A DNA stretch of 64,000 bases. Source: Bradyrhizobium sp. dw_78. GTDB lineage: Bacteria; Pseudomonadota; Alphaproteobacteria; Rhizobiales; Xanthobacteraceae. The notes under the pieces are model-generated. The model saw only the letters and a list, made by a program, of their open reading frames with translations. It was not told the DNA's origin and searched no databases. A program made the position numbers and the translations under genes. Position 1 is the stretch's first letter, and every line of letters begins with the position of its first letter. Location of the stretch: positions 62,001 to 126,000 of the forward strand of contig NZ_JAAVUS010000008.1 in the NCBI RefSeq assembly GCF_018449525.1, written 5' to 3'. This document shows positions 25,635 through 34,117 of this stretch, piece after piece.

Positions 25635-25720
25635 ATAGCGTTTTTGAGCGAAGTGGGTACCGGTTCGCGTGAAGAAAATGCGTCAAAACAACAATCCAGA
25701 GCTTCGATTCTGATTCAGTC
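25635..25720. repeat. GCGTTTTTGAGCGAAG repeat, copy 2 (degenerate 3' end)
   Basis: It matches copy 1 through ATAGCG, TTTTTGAGCGAAGTGG, CGGTTCGCGTGAAGAAAATG and CGTCAAAACA. The terminal hairpin is decayed to TTCTGATTCAGTC. It begins about five bases after the stop of the GMC oxidoreductase gene. Confidence 0.75.
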
Positions 25721-25814
25721 TTTTAACCCTCGCGTTTGCTTCCCTCGTCGGCTGGTCCTATGTTCCGGCCGGAGCTGAGGCGCGACGTCCGGACAGGCGT
25801 CGATGGGAGCATCA

Positions 25815-26798
25815 ATGGCGGCAAGCAGGATCCGGATCGGTACGCGCAAGAGCGCGATGGCGCTGGCGCAAACCGACGAAATCGCCCGCCGCCTGATCGC
25901 GGCCGTGCCCGGCCTCGATGTCGAGATCGTCAAGTTCCAGACCACGGGCGATTCCGATCAGGTCGGCAAGCTGTTGCCGCATGGCGGCAAGGGCGGGGCG
26001 TTCGTGGCCGAAATCCGCAGCGCTATCCTGTCCGGCGAATTGCAGGCCGCGATGCATTCGCTCAAGGACATGCCCGGCAATGAGGACACGCCGGGGCTGG
26101 TGATCGGCGCGACACTTGCGCGCGACCCGCCGGGCGATGCGCTGGTGCTGCGCCAGGGCGTCTCGATCGACGAGCTCAGGCGAACGCGCGGCAAGGGTTT
26201 CAAGATCGGCACCAATGCGGTGCGCCGCGCCGCCTATGCGCGGCGGCTGTTTCCGGACGTCGAAGTGATTCATTTTCGCGGTGCCGCGGATACGCGAATC
26301 CGCAAGCTCGACCGGTTGGAAATGCAGCGATTGCCCGACGGTGGCGCGGTCGGCCCGGCCGATGCGCTGATCATGGCGCGCTCCGGTCTGGAGCGTGTCG
26401 GTCTCGCGAACCGCATCGCCTACGAGTTTTCGCCGCAGGAGATGCTGCCGGCGGCAGGACAGGGCATCGTCGCGGTGGAGTGCGCGGCGAACGACTGGCC
26501 GACGCGGCGGATTCTCGCCTTGATCGATGATGCCACCGCGCATCGGTGCGCTGACGCCGAGCGCGAAGTGCTGTGGGTGCTCAATGGTCACTGCAACTCG
26601 CCGGTGGCGGGGTTTGCAGCCATCGACGGCGCGCGGATGTCGCTGACCGCCGTGGTGCTGGATCATGCCGGCGGCGTGTTCATCGAGGCGTCGCGTACCG
26701 GGCCCGCCGACCGGCCGCGTGAACTGGGCCGCGCCGTCGGGCTTGAACTGTTGCACAAGGGCGCGGCTGACATCATCGAGCGCAGCCGCCCGGTGTGA
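25815..26798 (+). CDS. hemC: Hydroxymethylbilane synthase (porphobilinogen deaminase)
   Basis: Joins four porphobilinogens into hydroxymethylbilane in haem, bacteriochlorophyll and cobalamin synthesis; cytosolic, 327 residues. Features are IRIGTRKSAMALAQT at the N-terminus, AMHSLKDMPG (substrate-binding region), IGTNAVRRAAYARR, and the cofactor-attachment cysteine at about 260 in NGHCNSPVAG, to which the dipyrromethane is bound. The ATG at 25815 is preferred over one at 25803 because GGGAG stands five bases before it. It is unusual in facing hemE directly: the two stop codons abut with no base between (TGA then TCA). hemD is not in this window. Confidence 0.96.
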   Translation: MAASRIRIGTRKSAMALAQTDEIARRLIAAVPGLDVEIVKFQTTGDSDQVGKLLPHGGKGGAFVAEIRSAILSGELQAAMHSLKDMPGNEDTPGLVIGATLARDPPGDALVLRQGVSIDELRRTRGKGFKIGTNAVRRAAYARRLFPDVEVIHFRGAADTRIRKLDRLEMQRLPDGGAVGPADALIMARSGLERVGLANRIAYEFSPQEMLPAAGQGIVAVECAANDWPTRRILALIDDATAHRCADAEREVLWVLNGHCNSPVAGFAAIDGARMSLTAVVLDHAGGVFIEASRTGPADRPRELGRAVGLELLHKGAADIIERSRPV

Positions 26799-27872
26799 TC
26801 AGCCTTTATAGGCCCGCACCCGTTTGAGCATCTGCTCGACATGCGCGATCGGCGTTTCCGGCAGGATGCCGTGACCGAGATTGAAGATCAGCCGGCCCCC
26901 GGCGTAATTCGTAAGCACGTCGTCGATGGCGCGGTCGAGTGCGCCGCCGCCGGCGATCAATGCGAGCGGATCGAGATTGCCCTGGACCGCAACGCGGCTC
27001 TGCACCCGCTCGCGGATCAAGGACGGCTCGGCCGCCCAGTCGATGCTGACGGCGTCGACGCCGGTTGCCTCGACATAGGCCGGCAGCAGCGCGCCGGCGC
27101 CGCGGGGAAAGCCGATGATCTTCGCGCCCGGCATTTTCGCGCGCACGCCTGCGACGATGCGCCGGGTCGGCTCGATCGACCAGCGTTCGAATTCGCGCGG
27201 CGGCAGCACACCGGCCCAGGTGTCGAAAATCTGCAGCGCATCGGCGCCCGCCTTGAGCTGCCCAAGCAGATATTGGATCGAGTTCTCGACCAGCACGTCG
27301 ATGATGTCTGCGAATGCGTCCGGATGGCGATAGGCCATCATCCGCGCCGGCGCCTGGTCCGGCGTGCCTTGCCCGGCCACCATATAGGTCGCGACCGTCC
27401 AGGGCGCGCCGCAGAAGCCGATCAGCGCAATGTTCGGATCGAGTTCGCCGCGCACCCGGCGCAGCGCCTCATAGACCGGCTCGAGCTTGGCAAAATCCGC
27501 CTGTGTCGCCAGCGCCGCAATCTTGTCCGGCGTATCCAGCGGATCGAGCCGCGGGCCTTCGCCGATCTCGAACCGCACGGCGCGGCCGAGCGCATGGGGA
27601 ACCACCAGAATGTCCGAGAAGATGATCGCGGCGTCGAAGTTGAAGCGGCGGATCGGCTGCAGCGTGACTTCGGCGGCATATTCCGGCGTGAAGCACAGAT
27701 CGAGGAAACTGCCGGCCTTCGTGCGCAATTCGCGATATTCCGGCAGATAGCGGCCGGCCTGCCGCATCATCCAGACCGGCGGTATCGGCTGCCGGTGTCC
27801 GGAGAGCACGTCGAGAAAAGGTTTGGAAGAAGAAATCGGGGGCAAGGCTGGTCCGCCGGTAATGGGAAGCAT
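26799..27872 (-). CDS. hemE: Uroporphyrinogen decarboxylase
   Basis: Removes four carboxyl groups from uroporphyrinogen III to give coproporphyrinogen III in haem synthesis; 357 residues. The N-terminal signature PVWMMRQAGRYLPEYRELR is near 32-50 and holds the substrate-binding arginines. The catalytic aspartate lies in AAIIFSDILVVPHALG, and the second signature GFCGAPWTVATYMVAG follows. It converges on hemC with abutting stop codons, so the two haem genes form a tail-to-tail pair rather than an operon. The promoter must lie in 27873-28000. A slightly long N-terminal stretch (MLPITGGPALPPISSS) precedes the conserved domain. Confidence 0.96.
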   Translation of the reverse strand: MLPITGGPALPPISSSKPFLDVLSGHRQPIPPVWMMRQAGRYLPEYRELRTKAGSFLDLCFTPEYAAEVTLQPIRRFNFDAAIIFSDILVVPHALGRAVRFEIGEGPRLDPLDTPDKIAALATQADFAKLEPVYEALRRVRGELDPNIALIGFCGAPWTVATYMVAGQGTPDQAPARMMAYRHPDAFADIIDVLVENSIQYLLGQLKAGADALQIFDTWAGVLPPREFERWSIEPTRRIVAGVRAKMPGAKIIGFPRGAGALLPAYVEATGVDAVSIDWAAEPSLIRERVQSRVAVQGNLDPLALIAGGGALDRAIDDVLTNYAGGRLIFNLGHGILPETPIAHVEQMLKRVRAYKG

Positions 27873-28400
27873 GTTTCAGCTTCTGATACACGCCGGCGGG
27901 AGCCGGGCCAAGGACTGGTTGCCGGCCGATGGCGCGGTATCGCTGCAGGGCTGCCTGTCAAAGGCTGCCATCAGAAGACTGCCGTCGGAAGATTGTCCGT
28001 TGAAAGCAACGGATGACATCAATGGTTGCGAAGCCGCGCCCGCGATCGGCAGCCAATGAAACCCGATCGTTCCATTGCGGAACCACGATCAGGCGTTGGC
28101 AACCCAGGGCTGTGCGACGATGAGCTTCGGGTTCCACTTCGCGATTTAAGCTCGCGCGATTTTTAATTCGCGGTTGATGTGACGTAAAGTTGCATTCCGG
28201 TCCGAATGCTCTGCATGATAAGATTTTCACGAACTTAGTTGCATCGAAAGACAAGCGCGGTGCGGCGCCGCGCGGCGGTTCAAGGAAGGAACCGGGAGAA
28301 TCATAATATTCCCAGCTAATTGGCGAATTTAAACAATGCAACCATAGGTCAATATAGGCCGGTCCAGTCTTGCTGGCACACAGCTCGGGGGAGCGTTCCA
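27873..28400. other. Intergenic region between hemE and LysR gene
   Basis: Contains the hemE promoter leftward and the LysR promoter rightward. No gene is supported. Bases 28150-28370 are AT-richer than the surroundings and contain several short A/T stretches, for example ATCATAATATTCCC and GGCGAATTTAAAC, that suit a LysR-type autoregulated promoter. No specific binding site can be named with confidence. Confidence 0.5.
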
Positions 28401-29285
28401 ATGCATAGACGGCATCAACATCTCAATATACCGATTGAAATCGTTCGTACCGTTGTCGCCATTTCGGAAACCGGAAGCCTGTCCAAGGCGGCCGAACGTC
28501 TCGGCCTCAGCCAGCCCGCCATCAGTTCGCAGGTCAAGCGATTGCAGAGTTTGGTCGGCGGCGCTCTTTTCCTGAAGACCGCGAATGGAACCACCACCAC
28601 CGAATTGGGAAAGATCGCGCTCTACCAGGCCAGGCGAATCCTGGAAGCGAACGACCAGTTGCTCAGGCTCGGCGGCGACAATGTCGGCCCGCATCCGCTC
28701 AGGCTCGGGTTGAGCACCCTGTTCGTCAATGCCTTTATCGAGCAGCAAACGGCGGAAACACTCGCCGACGTTTTCATCCATACCGGTCATTCGGCCGCGA
28801 TCGGGAAGGGGCTGGTTGACGGATATATCGACGTCGCCTGCATTTTCGAAAGCAAGGCAACTGAGCCGGAAGTCGAGCAAATGGTCGTCAACGAGTTCGA
28901 CGATCCCCTGGTGTGGGTGCGGTCGAGGGATTTCATTCTCAGTCCGGGCACGCCGATTCCCATTCTCACCTGGCCGGGAGACGACTGGATGATTCCGACG
29001 CTGACGAAGCACGGCCTTACCTACAAGATCGTGTTCAACAGCCCCGACTATCATGCCAAGCTGACTGCTGCGAAAGCCGGTCTCGGTCTCACCGCCGTTC
29101 CCGGAAGCATGGTGCCGGCCGATCTGGTGCAGGCCAGGGAATATTATCTGCCGGAACTTCCGCCCATCAAGGCGCTGTTATGCGCCCGGCTGGCGTTTGA
29201 AACAGACCAGGCCGCCGCATTGAAAAGACAGTTATCGGCCTTGTTCTTCGAGAAGCCGAAAGCCGCGGCGAGTAGCGGAAACTGA
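28401..29285 (+). CDS. LysR-family transcriptional regulator
   Basis: A 294-residue LysR-type regulator. The winged helix-turn-helix at about 10-65 reads IEIVRTVVAISETGSLSKAA, then LGLSQPAISSQVKRLQSLVG. The remainder is the periplasmic-binding-like effector domain. The ATG at 28401 follows GGGGGAGCG and starts the conserved domain; the frame upstream is not protein-like. It is an orphan: no divergent target gene sits on its left within 500 bases except hemE, and the next gene to the right is a small unrelated protein. Target and inducer are unknown. Confidence 0.9.
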   Translation: MHRRHQHLNIPIEIVRTVVAISETGSLSKAAERLGLSQPAISSQVKRLQSLVGGALFLKTANGTTTTELGKIALYQARRILEANDQLLRLGGDNVGPHPLRLGLSTLFVNAFIEQQTAETLADVFIHTGHSAAIGKGLVDGYIDVACIFESKATEPEVEQMVVNEFDDPLVWVRSRDFILSPGTPIPILTWPGDDWMIPTLTKHGLTYKIVFNSPDYHAKLTAAKAGLGLTAVPGSMVPADLVQAREYYLPELPPIKALLCARLAFETDQAAALKRQLSALFFEKPKAAASSGN

Positions 29286-29358
29286 AAGCGGCGGCGTGGT
29301 TATCAGGAACCTTCCGGGCGCGGGCGCGGTTATCCCCCGGGGCGAAATGGAGGATCCG

Positions 29359-29634
29359 ATGGCCGCGAAAATCGCCGAGAAATTCAATCCGGTGGCGCAT
29401 GACAAGCACGCCGCCGATCCGTGCGAGGCGGCTGCGGCCGATCGCGACATGCATGCCAGGCTGGAAGCTGGTCTGATCGACACATTCCCGGCATCCGATC
29501 CGGTCAGCGCCGCGCAGCCCGCGCGATCGAAGCACGACAGCGATCGCCGCGATGATGGCGATTTCGATCCGGAACCGGACTACGACCGGGCAGGCAGTTC
29601 ACTCTGGGACAGGGTGCGCGCGGTGTTCCGATAG
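29359..29634 (+). CDS. Small conserved acidic protein, function unknown
   Basis: A 91-residue hydrophilic protein rich in Asp, Ala and Arg, with no membrane segment or signal peptide. The only distinctive stretch is LIDTFPASDPVSAAQP. TFPASDP-type motifs recur in small uncharacterised alphaproteobacterial proteins. The C-terminal half is acidic (RRDDGDFDPEPDYD) and probably disordered. The start at 29359 is chosen because GGAGG lies five bases before it; longer in-frame starts at 29347 and 29296 lack this. It lies 73 bases after the LysR gene and may be co-transcribed. Confidence 0.65.
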   Translation: MAAKIAEKFNPVAHDKHAADPCEAAAADRDMHARLEAGLIDTFPASDPVSAAQPARSKHDSDRRDDGDFDPEPDYDRAGSSLWDRVRAVFR

Positions 29635-29819
29635 GGGCGTGTGCGAGGGCCAAACCAACTCACAAGCCAACTCAATTGCGTGGCGTGTACTTCGCCGCTT
29701 CGTGAGTAACAAAGCTCGGCCGGAAACGAAGAAGGCATGGTCGGGCATGTTAAAGCCCGGAGGATCGAGGTTTCCCGGGCGGGCTGGGATTTCAACCTCG
29801 GTTGCGCGGGAGCACGCGG

Positions 29820-30587
29820 ATGGATCGTCGTACTTTCTTGGGTATTCTGGCTGCCTCCGGCGCAGCGAGCTCAATCCTTCATCGCGCCGCCAGCGCCCAG
29901 CCTTTGCCAAAAGTACGCAATGTGGTCCTTGTCCATGGGCTGTTTGCTGACGGGTCATGCTGGTCCGAAGTCATCGCACGGCTTCAAGCGAAGGGACTCA
30001 ACGCTACGGCTGTGCAAAACCCGTTGACGACGCTGGAAGCGAGCGTAGCGGCGACCCAGCGCGCCTTGGAACTGCAGGATGGCCCGACGGTGTTGGTCGG
30101 ACATTCCTTTGCCGGCATGATCGTCACCGAAGCCGGCGTCGACCCCAAGGTTACTTCGCTCGTCTATGTCGCCGCGCGGGCCCCCGATGCGGGTGAGGAT
30201 TACACGGCGCTGGCGAAGCGATTCCCGACCCCGCCGGCCTCCGCCGGCATCGTCTGGTCCGGCGATTACGGGCAGCTCAACGAGGCCGCTTTCCTGCGCG
30301 ATTTTGCCGGCGACCTGCCGGCCGCGAAAGCGCGCGTGCTGTATGCCGTACAGGAACCGTTCGAACGTGCGTTACTTGCCGGCAAGACAACCCATGCGGC
30401 CTGGCGCTCGAAGCCGAGCTGGTACGCCGTGTCCACCGAAGATCGGACCATCAATCCTGATCTCGAACGCTTCATGGCGAAGCGGATGGGCGCGACGACG
30501 ATTGAAGTGAAGGCAAGCCACCTGTCGCTGATCTCCCAGCCGGATACGATCACGAAGCTGATTCTGGACGCGGCCGGACAGGCCTAG
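29820..30587 (+). CDS. Tat-exported alpha/beta hydrolase
   Basis: A 255-residue alpha/beta hydrolase with a twin-arginine signal: MDRRTFLGILAASGAASSIL ending near RAASAQ at about residue 27, so it should be exported folded. Family features are LVHGLFADGSCW (oxyanion region) near 39, the nucleophile serine in LVGHSFAGMI near 97, and a late histidine in KASHLSLISQP as the likely catalytic base. It resembles the EstC / pyrethroid-hydrolase branch annotated as alpha/beta fold hydrolases. ATG at 29820 gives an exact Tat motif. Its TAG stop is followed after three bases by a degenerate repeat. Substrate unknown. Confidence 0.88.
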   Translation: MDRRTFLGILAASGAASSILHRAASAQPLPKVRNVVLVHGLFADGSCWSEVIARLQAKGLNATAVQNPLTTLEASVAATQRALELQDGPTVLVGHSFAGMIVTEAGVDPKVTSLVYVAARAPDAGEDYTALAKRFPTPPASAGIVWSGDYGQLNEAAFLRDFAGDLPAAKARVLYAVQEPFERALLAGKTTHAAWRSKPSWYAVSTEDRTINPDLERFMAKRMGATTIEVKASHLSLISQPDTITKLILDAAGQA

Positions 30588-30630
30588 ACCGTGATCCGGA
30601 CCCGAAGGGCCGCGTTAGCGCAAAGTGGAT
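30585..30630. repeat. Degenerate GTGATCCGGA...GTTAGCGCAAAGTGG repeat at a stop codon
   Basis: Beginning with the TAG of the hydrolase gene, the sequence ACCGTGATCCGGACCCGAAG, then GCGTTAGCGCAAAGTGG, matches the fragment at 8398 and the left part of the GCATGATCCGG family. A short perfect dyad ACCGGTTGATGCAACCGGT follows at about 30631-30649. Confidence 0.6.
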
Positions 30631-30670
30631 ACCGGTTGATGCAACCGGTCAGGATTTCTGTACAGCGCTC

Positions 30671-30770
30671 TATAGCTTTTCGAGCAAAGGGGATTCCGGT
30701 TCGCGCGAAGAAGCGCGTCAAAACAAAAATATGAGAGCCCGGCTCCGATTCAATCAGAACCGAAAACGCT
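30671..30770. repeat. GCTTTTCGAGCAAAG repeat, copy 3
   Basis: Same family as 20365: TATAGCTTTTCGAGC, GATTCCGGTTCGCGCGAAGA, GCGTCAAAACAAAAAT, and a final partly decayed hairpin CGATTCAATCAGAACCG. It abuts the slyX stop codon on the other strand, so it lies at the 3' end of the trhO-slyX transcript. Confidence 0.75.
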
Positions 30771-30995
30771 TTAATAATGCGGCGGCCGTTCGTTCGCCGG
30801 TGCCGGCGCGCTGGCCTCGGTTTCCTCGACGCGTTCGCTCAAATTGGCGATCTGGCGCGCCAGTGCTTCGATCCTGAGCCATTGATCCGTGATCGTCTGG
30901 TTGAGGGATTCAATGGTCTTGTCCTGATGCATCAGGTGGCTTTCGACGGCGTCGAGGCGATCGCCGAGCGTCTTCAGGTCATTCGTCTTATTCAT
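30771..30995 (-). CDS. slyX: SlyX family protein
   Basis: A 74-residue coiled-coil protein of the SlyX family, whose function is unknown. It is named from its position beside slyD in E. coli, and trhO is the neighbour here. Residues 8-55 are a heptad-patterned coiled coil (LGDRLDAVESHLMHQDKTIE...). The C-terminus ends ERPPHY; the PPHY ending is the family signature. The start ATG at 30995 lies inside the end of trhO with an 8-base overlap, so it is translationally coupled. Its TAA directly abuts a dispersed repeat. Confidence 0.88.
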   Translation of the reverse strand: MNKTNDLKTLGDRLDAVESHLMHQDKTIESLNQTITDQWLRIEALARQIANLSERVEETEASAPAPANERPPHY

Positions 30996-31740
30996 GGTCG
31001 TGCTGCCTCGCTGAGCGCTCATGTAATCCGTGGCCGAGCGCGATCCGTTCGTCGAATACGAAACATTCGCCGCGCCAGCGGCTCTCCGCCTCGGGCACGT
31101 CTTCGAGATATCTGAGAATGCCGCCCTTGAGGTGGTAGACCTCGGCAAAGCCCTGCGCGAGCAGATAGGCGCTGGCCTTCTCGCAGCGGATGCCGCCGGT
31201 GCAGAACATCGCGATCTTGCGGTGTTTCGCCGGATGCAGATGGCGCGCGGCGAAATCCTTGAATTGTCCGAAGCTGGCGATGCCGGGATCGATCGCGCCC
31301 GCGAACGTGCCCATCGCGACCTCGAACGCGTTGCGGGTGTCAACCACCAGCGTATCCGGAGCCGCGATCAGCGCGTTCCAGTCCGCCGGGTCGACATAGA
31401 CCCCGACTTGCCGCGTCGGATCGGCGTTGGCATCGCCGAAGGTGACGATCTCCTTTTTTAGCCTGACCTTCAGGCGCTGAAACGGCATCGCCGTGGCCGG
31501 CGAGAATTTCAGTTCGAGCTGGTCGAGCCGCCCGCCGAACAGCGGCCCGTCGCGCAATTCGTTAACCAGTTCGCCGATGCCGCCGGTGCTGCCCGCCAGC
31601 GTGCCGTTGATGCCCTCATGGGCCAGCAGCACGCTGCCTTTCAAGCCAAGTCCGGCGCAGATCGCCCGCAGCGGCTGGCGCAGTTCCTGGAAGTCCGGCA
31701 AAGCGGCGAATTGATAGAAGGCAGCGACCTTGTACGACAT
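30988..31740 (-). CDS. trhO: tRNA uridine(34) hydroxylase, rhodanese-domain (YceA/UPF0176)
   Basis: A 250-residue member of the TrhO (YceA) family, which hydroxylates wobble uridine 34 of certain tRNAs in an oxygen-dependent reaction. The N-terminal domain contains GSVLLAHEGINGTLAGS near 35-51. The rhodanese domain follows, with LVVDTRNAFEVAMGTF near 131-146 and the active cysteine at about 180 in MFCTGGIRCEKA. The C-terminal cysteine in RGECFVFDERIALGHGL is also typical. It overlaps slyX by eight bases; the two form a short operon. Confidence 0.9.
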   Translation of the reverse strand: MSYKVAAFYQFAALPDFQELRQPLRAICAGLGLKGSVLLAHEGINGTLAGSTGGIGELVNELRDGPLFGGRLDQLELKFSPATAMPFQRLKVRLKKEIVTFGDANADPTRQVGVYVDPADWNALIAAPDTLVVDTRNAFEVAMGTFAGAIDPGIASFGQFKDFAARHLHPAKHRKIAMFCTGGIRCEKASAYLLAQGFAEVYHLKGGILRYLEDVPEAESRWRGECFVFDERIALGHGLHERSARQHDHE

Positions 31741-31993
31741 GGCGGTGGTTTATCAGCAGGGGTAGCAGGGGAAAACCCTTTCCTGTCGTCCGCGAGAGCG
31801 GGGATCCACGGCCGCTTGCGTCCGAAATATCGAAAAGGTCACCATCTTTTGATGGGCCCCTGGCGGTTCGCCGGGGTGACCCGGGCGGGGCGCCGTCTGC
31901 CATTGCCCAGCCCGGCATGAATGTGTCATGTAGGCCCGCGCCTGGGCCGGGCGGGATGATAATGTGAAACAACGTTAGAGTGAGCCATTCGAT

Positions 31994-33580
31994 ATGAGGA
32001 ATTTCCATCTTGCCGGCCGGTCGACGGTCCATGCGCAGAACGCGATGGTGGCGACGTCGCATCCGCAGGCGGCGCTTGTCGCGATCGAGGTGATGAAGTC
32101 CGGCGGCACCGCCGCGGACGCTGCGGTCGCGGCCTGCGCGCTGCTCGGCGTGATCGAGCCGCAATCGACCGGCATCGGCGGCGATTGTTTCGCATTGGTG
32201 CAGCCGAAAGGCGAGGGCAAGATCGTCGCTTATAATGGCTCCGGCCGCGCGCCGATGGCGGCCAAGGCCGAATGGTATCTCGAACGCAACATCCATTCGG
32301 TGCCGCTGACCTCGGCGCATGCGGTCAGCATCCCCGGCGCGATCGACGCCTGGGCTACCATCCTGCGCGATCACGGCAAGCTCGGATTCGACACCGTGCT
32401 GCAGCCGGCGATCAAGGCCGCGGAGGAGGGCTATGTGGTCGCGCCCCGCATCGCCTTTGACTGGAAGAACCAGTTCGAGAAATTGAAGAAGGGCACCAAT
32501 ACCGAGCGCTATCTATTGCCGCACGGCAAGCCCGCGGTCGCCGGCGACGTGATCCATCAGCCTGAGCTGGGCCAGACCTTGCGGGCGATCGCGAGAGACG
32601 GCCGCGACGCGTTTTACAAGGGCGCGATCGCCGAGGACATGGTGGAGACGCTGCGCGGCATCGGCGGCCTGCATACGCTGGAGGATTTTGCCGCCCACAG
32701 CACCGAGACCACGATCCCGATCGGCACCCTCTACAAGGGTCACGACGTCTGGCAGTGTCCGCCGAACGGTCCAGGCATCACCATGCTGGTGATGCTCAAC
32801 ATCCTGTCGCGGTTCGATCTGACCAAGTTCCCGCCGCTCAGCGTCGAGCGTTTCCACCTCGAAGCCGAGGCCGCACGGATCGCCTACATGATGCGCGAGC
32901 AGTATATCGGCGATCCCGCCCATGTCGATGTCGACGTGGTTCGGATTCTGGCCAAGGATTTCGCCGACGAACATGCCGGCAAGATCAGGATGGACCGGAT
33001 GGTCGATCTGCCCAACGTGGCGCCGCCGATGAATCCCTCGACCGTTTACATCACGGTGGTCGACAAGGACCGCAACGTCTGCTCGTTCATCAATTCGATC
33101 GCGCATTCGTTCGGCTCGGCGATCGTCTCGAACAAGACCGGCATTCTGCTGCAGAACCGTGCCGGCGGTTTCCGTATCCAGCCCGGCCATCCCAACTGCA
33201 TCGCGCCGGGCAAGCGGCCGTTGCACACCATCATCCCGAGCCTCGCCACCAAGGGCGGACGCGCGGTGATGCCGTTCGGCGTGATGGGCGGGCAGTACCA
33301 GCCGGTCGGCCAGACCCACGTGCTGACCAACATGCTCGATTACGGCTGCGACGTGCAGGAAGCCATCGATATGCCGCGCGGCCTCCATTATGAGGGCGTC
33401 TATCAGCTCGAGGATGGCGTGCCCGCCGAGATCGTCGAGGGCCTGAAGAAACTCGGACACAAGACCACCAGCGTGGTCGGGCCGCTCGGCGGCGGCCAGG
33501 CGATCTGGATCGATTGGGACAAGGGCACGCTCACCGGCGGCTCCGATCCCCGCAAGGACGGCTGCGCGCTCGGCTATTGA
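31994..33580 (+). CDS. ggt: Gamma-glutamyltransferase family protein
   Basis: A 528-residue N-terminal nucleophile hydrolase of the gamma-glutamyltranspeptidase family. Members self-cleave at a threonine to form two subunits and transfer or hydrolyse gamma-glutamyl groups. The N-terminal subunit contains GGTAADAAVAACALLGVIEP and STGIGGDCFALV. The candidate nucleophile and processing site is Thr350 in NPSTVYITVVD. The small subunit then has FINSIAHSFGSAI, and the late GLxxGGQAIW-like region is GPLGGGQAIWID. No clear signal peptide is present, unlike periplasmic E. coli Ggt. It therefore belongs to the cytosolic-looking branch, some members of which act on other amides. Confidence 0.88.
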   Translation: MRNFHLAGRSTVHAQNAMVATSHPQAALVAIEVMKSGGTAADAAVAACALLGVIEPQSTGIGGDCFALVQPKGEGKIVAYNGSGRAPMAAKAEWYLERNIHSVPLTSAHAVSIPGAIDAWATILRDHGKLGFDTVLQPAIKAAEEGYVVAPRIAFDWKNQFEKLKKGTNTERYLLPHGKPAVAGDVIHQPELGQTLRAIARDGRDAFYKGAIAEDMVETLRGIGGLHTLEDFAAHSTETTIPIGTLYKGHDVWQCPPNGPGITMLVMLNILSRFDLTKFPPLSVERFHLEAEAARIAYMMREQYIGDPAHVDVDVVRILAKDFADEHAGKIRMDRMVDLPNVAPPMNPSTVYITVVDKDRNVCSFINSIAHSFGSAIVSNKTGILLQNRAGGFRIQPGHPNCIAPGKRPLHTIIPSLATKGGRAVMPFGVMGGQYQPVGQTHVLTNMLDYGCDVQEAIDMPRGLHYEGVYQLEDGVPAEIVEGLKKLGHKTTSVVGPLGGGQAIWIDWDKGTLTGGSDPRKDGCALGY

Positions 33581-33624
33581 GCGAGCAGCCTCGGCCTCTT
33601 CCTTCTCGTTAAAGGACGCTGAAC

Positions 33625-34092
33625 ATGCGACGACGTTTCAAGTTTCGAAGCCTCCCGCTCGCCCTTGCCGTTGCCATCGGCATGATCGGCGTTTCCGTTG
33701 CCCTTGCGCCGTCCCGCGCATTGGCCCAGACCGCAGGAAAACCCATGACCACTCCTTCAGGCTTGCAGATCATCGATACCGTCGTCGGCACCGGCGCTTC
33801 ACCGAAGCCCGGCCAGACCTGCGTCATGCACTATACCGGCTGGCTCTACGAGGACGGCAAGAAGGGCAAGAAGTTCGATTCATCGGTCGACCGCAACGAG
33901 CCGTTCGAGTTTCCGATCGGCCAGCGCCGGGTGATCGCCGGCTGGGACGAGGGCGTCGCCACCATGAAGGTCGGCGGCAAGCGCACGCTGATCATTCCGC
34001 CCGCGCTCGGCTATGGCGCGCGCGGCGCCGGCGGCGTGATCCCGCCGAACGCGACGCTGATCTTCGACGTCGAACTGCTCGCCGTGAGATAA
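33625..34092 (+). CDS. Exported FKBP-type peptidyl-prolyl cis-trans isomerase
   Basis: A 155-residue protein with a Sec signal (MRRRFKFRSLPLALAVAIGM ... ALAQ, cleavage near residue 35) and one FKBP domain. Hallmarks are VMHYTGWLYEDGKKGKKFDS, the FEFPIGQRRVIAGWDEGVATM active-site strand and helix, and LIIPPALGYGARG. It should assist folding of periplasmic proteins. It follows ggt by 44 bases and precedes the dehydrogenase by 25 bases on the same strand, so a three-gene transcript is possible, though the functions are unrelated. Confidence 0.93.
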   Translation: MRRRFKFRSLPLALAVAIGMIGVSVALAPSRALAQTAGKPMTTPSGLQIIDTVVGTGASPKPGQTCVMHYTGWLYEDGKKGKKFDSSVDRNEPFEFPIGQRRVIAGWDEGVATMKVGGKRTLIIPPALGYGARGAGGVIPPNATLIFDVELLAVR

Positions 34093-34117
34093 TCCTCAAC
34101 CTCGAGGAGGGCGCGGT

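Noticed and set aside
24314..25636. Long minus-strand frame opposite the GMC oxidoreductase
   Set aside because: Codon-bias shadow; the plus strand carries all GMC motifs.
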